A DNA stretch of 64,000 bases from Hemileia vastatrix (Eukaryota; Basidiomycota; Pucciniomycetes; Pucciniales; Zaghouaniaceae). Below the pieces are notes generated by a model. It was not told where the DNA came from. It saw only the letters and a program-made list of their open reading frames with translations, and searched no databases. Shown one piece after another: positions 33,201-44,009 of this stretch. Numbering within the stretch: position 1 is the first letter of the stretch; each line of letters starts with the position of its first letter. Location: positions 32,200,501 to 32,264,500 of the forward strand of contig JASXTE010000009.1 of the NCBI GenBank assembly GCA_030280995.1. The letters run 5' to 3'. The position numbers and the translations under genes were made by a program.

Positions 33201-36200
33201 AATATCAATTTTATTTTGGTAAAACTGATAAATTTCACATTTTTTTATATTTATTATATTATATTATTAAAGTTGTAAAATCATCCAGTGTACATTCATT
33301 ACACATTTTTTTGCTATACTAAAAACATTAATAATATAATGGTGACCAAAAAATAATCAAATAATAAATATGGATGACACAGAAAGATCAAATACCCATA
33401 GACATTTTTAAAATGAATATAAGATTAACTGAAGAATACTTGCACCCTAGCTACTCTCCATCATAAAAGTGTCCAGCACAATTTCAGCTGAGCTTGTGCT
33501 GGACACTTTTGGTTGCATGCAGTCAGATGGGATAAATTTACTCAATGGAAGTTAAAATGAATTTTTGCTCAATCATTGCACAAGAAGTAGCTTTATACTG
33601 ATATACTATCCTCCTGATTTTTTGGAAAAAATTAGGTGGACACTTTTATTAATTTTAAAAAAAGAAAAAATATTCCAAATTTAGAACTGGTGGTGCAAAT
33701 TTGGTCTGAAAACTCAAATTATATTTTATGGCAGAAATTTTATTTGAATGTTTAATTTCATATTTAATCACTTTTATTTTACTTTTTTATTCCTGTTTTT
33801 GCTTTCAAATATCAATTTATTTATTGTAAAACTAATAATTTTCATATTTTTTTTACTTTTATTTAATAAGATTATGAAAGATGTAGCATCTCCCAGTATG
33901 CATTTGGCTTACAAATTTTTTCAATACTAATAACATTAATATTATAATGGTGAAAAACAATGAATCAAATGATAAATATGAATGACACAGAAAGATCATA
34001 TACAATTGGATTTGTTCATAAGGAATACCTGATGAACTGAAGAAGACCTGCACCCTAGATACTCACCATCATAAAAGTGTCCAGCATAAGTTTGGCCAAA
34101 CTTGTGCTGGACACTTTTGGTTGCATGCAGTCAGATGGGATAAATTTACTCTATGGAAATGAAAATGACATTTTTCTCAATCATTGCACAATAAGTAGTT
34201 TGTTATTTCCAATATGTCCTCCTGATGAATTTTCAAAACTCATCAGGACACTTTCTTTGGTTTAACAAAAAAGAAAATATAGTGCAAGTTTAGCCCTGGT
34301 GGTGCACATTTGATCTAACACCTCTACTTGTTATTGATAGTGGGAATTTTCCTTAGATTTTTTTTTCTTATTTTATCCCTTTTATTTTACTTTTTTATTG
34401 CTCATATTGCTTTGGATATCAATTTTTAATTTTTATAATAAATAATTTTCATACTCTTATACCTTTATTTAATAATATATGATTAAAGGTGGAACACCAC
34501 CTGGTATGAATTTTTCACACAAGTTATTACTATAGTAATAACATTAACAATATAATGATGACAAAAAATTAATCAAATGGTAAATTTAAATGAGACATAA
34601 AGATCAAATTCCAGTGGAAATGTTTATAAGAAATCCCTTTTGAGTTTAAGAAGATTTGCTTTATGCCTACTCTCAATTATAAAAGTGTCCATAGTTTAGA
34701 CCAAGTCTTGACCTAGGGGTCCCCAACTCTCCCAACACCACTTCTGGCTCTTGATAGTAAAAATTTTACTTGTATTTTTTATTTTGTATTTGATCACATT
34801 TATTTTCAATTTACTTTTCTATTACTCTTTTTAATTTTAAATATCAATTTATTTTTCTAAAAACTAAACATATTCATATTTTTTTAACTTTATATAATAA
34901 TATTATTAAAGTTGTAACATCACCAATTTTGCATTTGGCATGCAGGTTTTTGCTATACTAGAAACATTAATAATATATATGGTGACAAAAATTTAATTAT
35001 AAGATAAATATGAATGATAAAAAAAAGTTAAAAAACCAATAGAAATGTGAAAAACAAAAAACTGATATACTGAGAAACACTTCCACCCTAGCTACTCTCC
35101 ATCATAAAAGTGTCCAGCACAAGTTCAGCCGAACTTGTGCTAGACACTTTTGTTCAGGTGCAGTCAAATGGGATCAATTCTCTCTGTGGAAATTAAATTA
35201 AAAAAAATGCTAAATAATTACATTAGAAGTAGTTTGGTATGGCTGAATTATCCACCTTGAGTTTTTCCAAACCTCAGGTGAAAAATTTTTTATCTTTAAA
35301 AAAAAATTAAATTTTATCAAATTTCGCCCTGATGGCACCCATTTGTTTCAACACCTCTACTGGCTCTTGAAGGCAGGAATTTTTCTTGAATTTTTCTTTT
35401 TCATATTTGATCTCTTTTACTTTACTTTTTTATCACTCATGTTACATTTTGATATTAATTTATAATTTTGGAAAAGAAATCATTTTCATATTTTTTAACA
35501 TTTTTTAATAATATTATAAAAGGTGTAATATAACATGGCATGCATTTGGCGCACAAGTTTTTTCTGTACTAATAAAATTAATAAAATTCTAATGACAAAA
35601 AAATTAATCAGATAATAAAATATGAATAACACAGAAAGATCAAATACCATTTGACATGTTTAAAAAAACAGTTGCACTGAAGAAGACCTGCACCCTAGCT
35701 ACTCTCCATCATAAAAGTGTCCAGCACAAGTTCGGCCGAACTTGTGCTGGACACTTTTGGTCAGGTGCAGTCAGATGAGATCAATTCTCTCTATGGAAAT
35801 GAAAAAAATTATTTGATAAGAAACTTCACTAGATGTAGTTTGATATAGCTGAATTATCCACCTAGAGTTCATCCAAACCACAGGTACACAATTTTTTATC
35901 TTTAAAAAACAATCAATTAAGTACAATTTATACCTGACGGCTCTCATTTGCTTCAGTATCTCTACTGGCCTTTGTTATTAGCAATAACACTTGGATTTCT
36001 TTTTTCATATTTGATCCCTTTAAATTAATTTTTTATTCCTCATATTGCTCTTGGATATCAATTAATAAATTTTAATATTTTTATACATTTTTTTAATAAT
36101 ATTATAAAATGTGTAACATCACTCAGTATGCTTTTGGCACACAATTTTTTGCTATACTTATATAATTAATAATATAATTAAGACAAAAAATTAATCAAAC

Positions 36201-38058
36201 AATATGTATGAGTGAGGCACAAAGATAAAATACCAGTAGACATGTTTGTAAGAAATACCAGATGAACTGAAGAAAAATTCTACCCCAGTCTCTCTCCATC
36301 ATAGAAGTGTCCAGCAAAAGTTCGGCCGAACTTGTGCTGGACACTTTTGGTCATGTGCAGTCAGATGGGATCAATTCTCTGTATGGCAACAAAAAAATTT
36401 TTTTATCAAATTTCACTAGAAGTAGTTTGGCTTAGCTGAATCATCCACCTGCTGTTCTTCCCAATATCAGGTGTAAATTTTTTATCTTTAAAGAAAAGTT
36501 CACTTATTACAATTAAGCCCTGATGGCTCCCATTTGCTTTAACACCTCTACTGGATCTTGATAGCAGGAATTTTACCAGTATTTTTTTCATATTTTAACT
36601 CTTTGACTTTTATTTTACTCTTTTATTCCTCTTTTTACTTTTAAATTTCAATTTAATTTTTGTAAAACTATTCCTTGCCATATTTATTTACATCTATTTT
36701 GAAAAATTATTGAAGGTATAACTTCACATGGTATGCATTTGGAACACAAGTTTATGCTATACTAATAACATTAATAATATAATGGTGATAAAATATTAAT
36801 TGGATGATAATTATGAAAGATACAGACTGATAAAATACCAGTAGACATGTTTATGAGAAATTCAAGATGAACAAACTGAAGACAACTTACACCCAAGCTA
36901 CTCTCCATCATAAAAGTGTCCAGCACAAGTTCCGCCGAGCTTGTGCTGGACACTTTTAGTCACATGCAGTCAGATGGGATCAATTCTCTATATGGCAACA
37001 AAAAAACATTTTTTATTAAACTTCACTACAAGCAGTTTTGCTTAGCTGAATCATCCACCTGTTGTTATTCCCAACCTCAGGTGTATAATTTTTTATCTTT
37101 AAAAAAAAGGTCACTTATTACAATTTAGCCCTGATGCCTCCCATTTATTTCAACACTTCTACTGGCTCTTGAGAGCAAGAATTTTACTAGTATTTTGTTT
37201 TTCATAATTGATCTCTTTGAGATTAATTTTACCTTTTTATCCCTCATATTGCTTTTGAATATCAATTTATTTTTTGTAAAACAAATCTTTTTCATATTTT
37301 TTTACCTTTATTTAATAATATTATAAAAGGTGTAACATCACCCGGTATGCATTTGGCACACGAGTTTTTGCAATACTTATTATATTAAAACATAATGGTG
37401 ACAAAAAATCAATCAAATGATAAATATGAGTGAGGCACAAAAATCAAATACCAGTGGACATGTTTATAAGAAATTCCAGATGAACTGAAGAAAAATTCCA
37501 CCCTAGCTAACCTCCATCATAAAAGTTTCCAGCACAAGTTCGGCCGAACTTGTGCTGGACACTTTTGGTCACATGCAGTCTGATGTTATCAATTCTCTCT
37601 ATTGCAATGAAGATGAATTTTTCTTCAATAATTGCACTAGAAGTTGTTTGATATGGAAAATTGTCATCCTGAAGTTTTTGGTAAAGCTCCAGTGGATTTT
37701 TTTTTATTTTTACAAAAAAGAAATTATAGTCCAAGTTTAGTGCCACTGGTGGGTGTTCACCCCATCATGTCTACTTGCTCTTGATGGGAGGAATTTCACT
37801 TTAATTTTTTATTTCATATTTGATCCCTTTAATTTTACCTTTTTATCCCTCATATTGCTTTTGGATATCAATTTATTTTTTGTAAAACAAATCTTTTTCA
37901 TATTTTTTTACCTTTATTTAATAATATTATAAAAGGTGTAACATCACCCAGTATGCATTTGGCACACAAGTTTTTGCTATACTTATAATATTAATAACAT
38001 AATGGTGACAAAAATCATTTAAATGATAAATATGAGTGAGGCACAAAGGTCAAATACC
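30241..38058. repeat. Satellite-like tandem array, ~608-bp period with palindrome
   Basis: Eleven palindrome blocks start at about 31643, 32249, 32853, 33465, 34073, 34681, 35106, 35713, 36303, 36912 and 37521: steps of 590-612 except one of 425 (an internal deletion). In the best units the block is a near-perfect 46-bp palindrome, one arm being AAAAGTGTCCAGCACAAGTT. The rest of each unit also aligns (CACCCTAGCTACTCTCCATC, GGATATCAATT, TGCATTTGGCACAC). Units are clearly diverged, so the array is old. Left of 31.6 kb, shorter units of about 234 bp occur (30561, 30794, 31029). Frames here are palindrome artefacts. Function unknown. Confidence 0.88.
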
Positions 38059-38446
38059 AATTAATCAATAGTTCTTTTTAATATTATAAATTTTTTGATT
38101 AAATAAAATGGTAATAATGAATTATATTTTTCATCCACAATTCCACTCTAATGATTCCCACTGCACAAAAAGGGTTCACTTGGTCCTTTCTTTACTGCTT
38201 GTGCATATATTTTATTGCCCACAGTACAACAATTTTTTGTAGTGACACTACGCAATATAGGGGGTGGACTTGCTAGCAAGTCATCAACCTGAACTCAGAT
38301 GGAACTAAGACTGAACTCATACTGAACTCATACTGAACCCATTCTGAACTCTACTTGAACACCCACCTATAACTGTTCTGCTGAGTGGTGTTCATCCCTG
38401 ATTGTATGGTTCCTTTATCAATAGCTCAATAGGGGGTATCAATGTT

Positions 38447-38520
38447 GACCGATCCGCAATTAAATTAATTGCGGAAAATAATCTGCATACCCCAATTATC
38501 TTCCGCAATTATTTTTTCTA
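38447..38520. promoter_or_regulatory. Subterminal TCCGCAATTA motifs of the Harbinger element
   Basis: The motif TCCGCAATTA occurs at 38453, inverted at about 38469, and again near 38506; at the other end it lies near 43848 and, inverted, near 43895. The first two form a palindrome, GATCCGCAATTA then TTAATTGCGG. Such repeats inside the ends are typical transposase or Myb-protein binding sites; that role is inference. Confidence 0.45.
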
Positions 38521-38781
38521 ATAATTGGGTTATTAGACACTTTACGTGTCAATGTTCACCTCTTATCTGACATTTTTATCCTCAATATTTGATAACCACA
38601 TCTTGGACAGCTTTCTGGATATCCCAGCCTTCTACCTTGCTGCGCACTTCCATTCTTATCCCATCCTGTTCATTCTATCCGCTCAGAATTTCTCCCCATT
38701 TCATCTATTTGATTCTTCTCCTTTTCATCTTGCTATCTCATCTGCTTGTTTCTGCTCCTTTTCATCTTCATTTATAATAAC

Positions 38782-40179
38782 ATGCCTCATCATCCTAGAT
38801 CTTCTCAAAGGCAGCCATCACCCGGTTGTTCTTCAATTCCCACTACTTCCTCTTTCCCCCGCTCAGCCAAGAAATCAAAGACTGTTCAATTAAAAAAAGA
38901 TGAAAATCTCATTCTTATCAACTGGCTGAAAACCAAATCTAACTATGATTCTTGTTTTGGTACTGAGTATGCCACTAAAGTAGGACGGCCCCCCACATCA
39001 AAAGTTAATGGCTATCTTCTAATGGCAAATGAATTACGCAATAAGACCAAGGGAAGGATTGATCTTTTGCCTAAACAGATGTCTGAACGCTTCAAGCATT
39101 ATCGAGCAAAATACAAGAAGGCAAAGGCTCTTTCATCTTCCACTGGTTTTGGGGTTACTGACATTGATATAACTAAGGGTATAAAATCCATAGACAATAA
39201 ACTTGATTCTTTATGTCCTTACTTTAAAGAGATGGATGCAATTTTTGGAGAGCGAGCCAATGTTAGTCCTGTAAACATGTTGGATGGAGAAGATCCTATC
39301 TCCGAACATGATGTCGAAGCAAATCTTTTCCCATCCTCTTCCTCCACTCAAGCCTCCCCTCTTCTAAATTCTACGAATCTAGATAGCTTTGCTATTGATC
39401 CTATTGGCGATTTAACCCAACCCAATCTAACTCAGGTCTGTTTCTTTTATCTTATCAATTCTATTTTTTTATTTACTTATCTTTTTCTTATTTCTTAAAA
39501 GGCTGATGAACAAACCCAGGATCCTCAATCAACTGAGTCTGAAGCTAGTGACAATGATGAGGAGGAAAATTCTACGTTGAACAAAAAGAGAAGGGCTTCA
39601 ACTAGTCTAAATTTCCTCTCCCAAAGAAGACGAAAAAGTGATACTTCATCACAAACACCTTTTTCTTCAATGGAACAGTTTTTAGAGAAACGTGATGCTG
39701 GTAAGTGATATCATACCTCTTATTACTTTACTCTGCTTTTCTTCTACTTTATGTCAATTTTTATTCTCACTCTAGAACAAGTGGAAATTGCTAAAGAGAC
39801 ACTGAGCTTTGAAAAGAAGAAATACGAGCTCTCTTTAAGGAGGGATGACAGAGTACAAGATTTGGAAGAGAGGAAGTATGAGCTCTCCTTACAGAAGGAT
39901 GATCGGATCCAAGATTTGGAGGAGAAGAAGTTTGAGCTCTCTTTACAGAAGGATGGTAGGGCCCAAGATTTGGAGGAGAAGAAGTTTGAGTTAACTCTTA
40001 GTATTGAAAAATCCAAAAATAAGGAAAAAACACTCGAGCATCAAAACTTAATGGAACAGATGAAGTATAAGCATGATCTCCAAGAAAGTTCTAAAAAGAA
40101 AGATTTCTTGATTGAATGCATTAAAGCAAACAAATCTGTTGAAGAAATAGAACGTTTAATGAAATTTTTTGTTGACTAG
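38782..40179 (+). CDS. Myb/SANT-like accessory protein of the Harbinger element
   Basis: Three-exon model: 38782-39435, 39502-39700, 39776-40179, in frame, 418 residues, no internal stop. The intron 2 donor is GTAAGTGA with acceptor TCTAG; the intron 1 donor (GTCTGT) is weak. Residues 35-155 form a trihelix/Myb-like region (ENLILINWLKT, GRPPTSKVNGYLLMANELR, MSERFKHYRAKYKKAK). Exon 2 is acidic then basic (KKRRAS, QRRRK: possible nuclear signal). Exon 3 has four tandem copies of about 16 residues (DDRIQDLEEKKFELSLQK) making a long coiled coil. In this superfamily the Myb-like partner binds element ends and helps transposase enter the nucleus. A decayed relative lies at 53750-54840. Confidence 0.78.
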
Positions 40180-40319
40180 TTTCTTTTATTTCTTTCACAC
40201 TTCATGTGTTCATATTTATTTGTACATAAATTTTACAATTATTTTCTGTATTTCTTGAAATATCGTATTTTAATGTTAAATATTCTTTTTTTAAATAAAA
40301 TTTTCAAGTCTCCTTTGAA

Positions 40320-40735
40320 AATTTGACAATCCCCCACCCCTGGATTTTTTTGAAGTAAGGGGTGGGTATCACAAAAATTCTTTCATGTCATGAATCTTGA
40401 AAGTTTTATATGAAAATTTGGCTTTACTACCCCCTGCATTTTACCGGTATCCTAAAAATTCTTACATGTCAAGAATTTCACAAGTCTTATAAAAAATTTT
40501 GGCACAACCCCCCATGGATTTTATTGAAGTAAGGGACGGGTATCACAAAAATATTTACAAGTCAAAAAAATTCTATATCTGTTTAAAAAAATTGGCAATA
40601 CTCTCCCCTGCATTTTATTGAAGCAAGGGGTGGGTATCACCAAAATTTTTCTAAGTCATCAATTTCACATGTCAGATTTGAAAATTTGGCAATACCCCCC
40701 CCTGCATTTTATTGAAGTAAGGGGTGGAAGTCATC
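40320..40735. repeat. Minisatellite downstream of the Myb-like gene
   Basis: Five imperfect copies, roughly 77-100 bp apart, each with CCCCTGCATTTTATTGAAGT and GGGTGGGTATCAC or a variant (starts near 40331, 40431, 40508, 40607, 40697). Noncoding, inside the Harbinger element. Confidence 0.65.
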
Positions 40736-40921
40736 TAAATTTAATATAATTACATAAATTATTAAATAAATATCTAATATATATCAATTTCCCTAGTTTA
40801 AAGTAATGACAATCCCTCAAGCCAAAATGCAGACCAAGTCGAGAAACATAAGTTTGGGACTTTCTACAGGTATAGGAAAGAGGAACCCCATGAAACAAAT
40901 AAATGTTATCATGATTACCTG

Positions 40922-41644
40922 TTATACAACACAAGGTCGATGGCTCATCACATTATTTGAGAAAATTGATATATAAAAAATATTTATTAAAAATTTATGA
41001 AAAAATATAAAATTTTTGATGACAACTCTAATCCCCATACTTTTTGGATCTAGATAAAGTTTTTTAAATCGAATAACTTTACCTTCTTTTTTTACCTTAT
41101 TGATTCTTTGTATCAACTTATTACTGATTTGAAATGAGCAACCGAAATGAGTGAAATCTTGACAGGATTTCAAACCAGGAGGAGCTTTGGTCGTTTGATG
41201 ATTATCCTTAGAAGAATTCCAAATAGTTTCGATGATACCATTTCCCAAACCAAAATCAATGATGCACCGGTGGTCTGGAAAATATAAACCATGTCATTTG
41301 ATTTTAGCTGGAGATGGTATTGGGTGGCCAGTTATCAGATTGATATATGAGAATATTCCAAAAGTAAGAATATTGGCATCATTCCTATCGATATGAATCC
41401 TATTGTGGAATCCAGAATGAGTGATAATAACATTAGAAAATAAAAGATATTTGTGGCTGATATCTTCCAATTTTGAGTCACACCGATTCGGTATTCCAAC
41501 TTTGGTTGCAAGTTCATGATTTTTTTCAAATGCTTTATTACAGAGCTTGTTGAGTTGAAAAGCAAGAAAAGAGTCAAAGGAAGGTAGAGTGTCCCATAAG
41601 CAAAAATCTTCATCTTTTTGAGCTTTAGTGATATTCTTGACCAA
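40922..41644 (-). pseudogene. TET/JBP-type 2OG-Fe(II) dioxygenase relic
   Basis: Two open pieces (41644-41294 and 41248-40922) share one frame, separated by one TGA at 41294 followed directly by HGLYFPDHRC. The upstream piece has GFHNRIHIDRND, an HxD iron motif; the downstream piece has CIIDFG, GIIETIWNSSKDNHQTT with the distal His, and FTHFGCSFQISNKL. This order and wording resemble fungal TET/JBP oxygenases, which oxidise 5-methylcytosine. At the usual 2-oxoglutarate Arg before FG the copy has His, which fits CGT to CAT. The N-terminus is unclear; tail after about 41050 is AT-rich and may be noncoding. Inactive. Family call is from motifs only. Confidence 0.6.
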
Positions 41645-41754
41645 CGAATATATGCCTATATAATTGAAATGCCTAGATAATAATCATATAAGAGTTTCAG
41701 AATCCTTATCCTCTAAATATGCAATATAAAAATGTGAAATAAGACAAATGAAAT

Positions 41755-42075
41755 TTCGAAAAAAGGCTCAACTTCAAAGGTCAAAATCTCAGCAACCACT
41801 GAACCTAATTCAAACCTGTTTGTGGAAAATGAAAGATATGCTTTAGTAGAATCTTCAGTTAAAGGACATGTGATTTAAATAAACCTAACCCTAATTTGTT
41901 ACATAAAAAAATGAAATAAAAATTTAAATTGGGAAAAAAAAGGCTCAACTTTAACGGTCAATATCTCAGCAACCACTGAATCAAATTCAAATCTGTTTGC
42001 AGGAAATGAAAGGTAGCCTTCAGGAGAATCTTCAGTAAAAAGAACATTAGATTTGAATAAACCTAACCCTAATTA
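41755..42075. repeat. Pair of ~180-bp direct repeats
   Basis: Two diverged direct copies, each with AGGCTCAACTT, ATCTCAGCAACCACTGAA, GAATCTTCAGT and AATAAACCTAACCCTAAT. They start near 41760 and 41940. Noncoding, upstream of the dioxygenase relic inside the Harbinger element. Confidence 0.6.
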
Positions 42076-42079
42076 TGAG

Positions 42080-42914
42080 TCTGATTTTCAAAATTTTACA
42101 AAAACTTGAAAAGTGGTAATGAAGATGAGATCAAAAGGAGTTTTATAAGTTCACTGTTATCCAGATAAGAGTCATACATATATTTAAGTATGAAGTTTTC
42201 ATAAAAGGAATGGGATATCATATAGGCATGAAAAAAAGGAGATGAAACTTACCTTGATTGAAAAGTAGGAAAAGTAGAGTGAGAAAGATTGATGTTGGAA
42301 TTGTGGGGAAATTGAATATGGAGTAAGTGAAATGCATAAAGAATGTGCAATGTATGTGTTTCAATGAAATGGAGCCAAAAAAAAGTGAAATAAGGGAAAG
42401 GGGGGATAATGACAATGCCAAGGAGGGATGAAGGGTAGGGTGATGGAGCTAAAAAATAAAGTAAAGAGGGAGAGAAAAAAAAGATTAATTATACCATTGA
42501 AATCAAAACTAACCACTTACAAAAAAAATTTAGATGAAAAAAATAAAATAAACAGAAAAAAACAAAAAAAATTATAATTAGTAATCAAAAAATCAAAAAA
42601 AAAGAATAAAATGACTTACCTGGAGAGATGAGATGACAAAATGAATGAAACCAAATTGTTTGAGGGATGTTGGAGGAGAATAGGAAAAGGATATGAGGGA
42701 TGAATGAAAAAAAATCACTGACAAAATATGCAATTTCAGAAAATATGCGATTTCATGTTGAGCTGGTGAAAGAAAACCAATGAGCCATCCAAAAAAAAGA
42801 TATTCACCGTAAATTCAAAAAAAAATGAATATGCAACAAACCAAAATACAAAACCAAGTGATTAAAGTACACAAAGAGGACATTTGGAAAGTATGAAAAC
42901 ATAAAAATAAAAAA
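42080..42914. other. Noncoding interior of Harbinger element
   Basis: AT-rich, with runs of A and T and no frame resembling the missing half of the transposase on either strand. This is where the second catalytic Asp and the Glu of the DDE domain would be expected. Confidence 0.5.
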
Positions 42915-43598
42915 TTAAAAGGGTGAAGAGAAATGTTGGAGAGTAATTGCAGGCTTTTGACTCAAAGGGATGGTTGTGCCATCAACAAAACCTACACAGC
43001 CAGGGAAACCTTCAGCTTGCATTACTTGAGAGGATTCAAGTTGCTGTTCTGGAGTTGGCCAAGCAAGAGTTTGAGACTTGAGGGAAAGGATAGCAATCAT
43101 ACAGCGCTTGGTGTATAATATCACGGTACCATATCCTATGTTAAAGAGATTATCCAAACGTCTTACGGCAGCACCATTTCCATTTGAGCCAAAGCAACAT
43201 AGAGCAACAGCAAGTTGGATGGCAGGATTACGCTGTTTGTTATGAGAATTGTTATGGAAGATAGGATGATCGGAGATGAGTTGATAAAGTTTGAAGAAAG
43301 AATCAGGAGAAGTTCTAAAAAGTTGTGTGAAGTTTAAATGAGGAATGTTGAGAATGGAGGCCAGATCATATCGGGGATCATGATAAAGATTTGGCCCCCT
43401 GGTGATGATGTAACGCTTTTTGGAAAGAAAACACATATAAGCTAAAGCATCTTCCAAATCAGAGTCAGATTTATAGTAAAGAACTAAAAGAAAAGTAATA
43501 GCATTCATTGTTGAGTGAAGTAGCTTCCTAGTAGAGAGGTGTTTCATTGTTGCCGGTGGAAGGGTTATGTGATGAGGGAAGTGGGAATTCACCGCCAA
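42915..43598 (-). pseudogene. Harbinger DDE transposase, N-terminal part
   Basis: Open frame on the minus strand; the likely start is ATG at 43547 (MKHLSTRKLL). It has the helix-turn-helix-like region AVRRLDNLFNIGYGTVILYT and the first catalytic Asp in GFPGCVGFVDGTTIPL, a hallmark of PIF/Harbinger transposases (DDE_Tnp_4). After SQKPA the family sequence stops and the frame ends within 9 residues, so the second Asp and the Glu are missing. No donor site is seen at the break. It would cut and insert the element; this copy cannot. Confidence 0.82.
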
Positions 43599-43811
43599 AT
43601 GTGCAGTTGGGGTGTGTAGATAGAAAAAAAACTTAAGTGTTCGCCACCAAAATTAAGTAGCATAGAGTGAGGAAATACTTAAGGATGGCATCAGCAATTA
43701 TAAGTCATGTGACTTTCTTAAAAATCCATCATGGATGAGATGAGTTTGGGATCAGGAATTAGGAATGGAAATTGGGGTATAAGAGGCGGGATAATGCATT
43801 ATCGTGGATTT

Positions 43812-43843
43812 CTTATCCACTAGCCCTGGGGCTAGTGGATAAG
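43812..43843. repeat. Perfect inverted repeat near Harbinger right end
   Basis: Arms of 15 bp (CTTATCCACTAGCCC and its complement) around a 2-nt centre, placed about 85 bp inside the right terminus and next to a TCCGCAATTA motif. Confidence 0.6.
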
Positions 43844-44009
43844 AATCTTCCGCAATTAATAATGTCTGATCCCGGGAAAAAAAATTCCTGATCCCTAATT
43901 GCGGATCCCTGAACATTGATACCCCCTAATGTGTGTTCAATCTGTGGTGAGTTTGGGTCCAAGGTTGCGGACTCGCTAGCAAGTCCGCCCCCCATATTGT
44001 GTGGTGTGA

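Larger units (their letters stand above)
38431..43927. mobile_element. PIF/Harbinger-type DNA transposon
   Basis: 5497 bp with 16-bp perfect terminal inverted repeats AGGGGGTATCAATGTT (38431-38446, 43912-43927) and a 3-bp target duplication AAT. It carries a Myb/SANT-like gene (plus strand), a TET/JBP-like dioxygenase relic and a truncated DDE transposase (both minus). Harbinger elements typically pair a transposase with a Myb-like protein, so the first and third fit the family; the dioxygenase does not. The missing transposase half makes it non-autonomous. Confidence 0.88.
38246..44006. mobile_element. R1 element split by a Harbinger insertion
   Basis: Left piece 38246-38430 and right piece 43928-44006 together make one R1 element, flanked by TGA on both sides (38243-38245, 44007-44009). 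Ends read CACTACGCAATATAGGGGGT and its inverse, with the GACTTGCTAGCAAGTC palindrome. The Harbinger element interrupts at GCTCAAT/GTGTG; the uninterrupted sequence is visible in the copy at 8632-8892. Confidence 0.88.

Noticed and set aside
33748..37746. Small open frames in the satellite
   Set aside because: They recur in every unit on both strands, arise from the palindrome and AT-rich flanks, and lack conserved codon structure.
30241..38058. Regularly spaced palindromes resembling a CRISPR-like array
   Set aside because: Period is about 608 bp, spacers are homologous to each other, and the setting is eukaryotic. It is a satellite.
6406..41296. TGA recoding (selenocysteine or altered code)
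   Set aside because: The 1578-residue T1 Gag-Pol and the Myb-like gene have no internal TGA, and the T3 LTR pair shows CpG transitions. Decay explains the TGA stops better.
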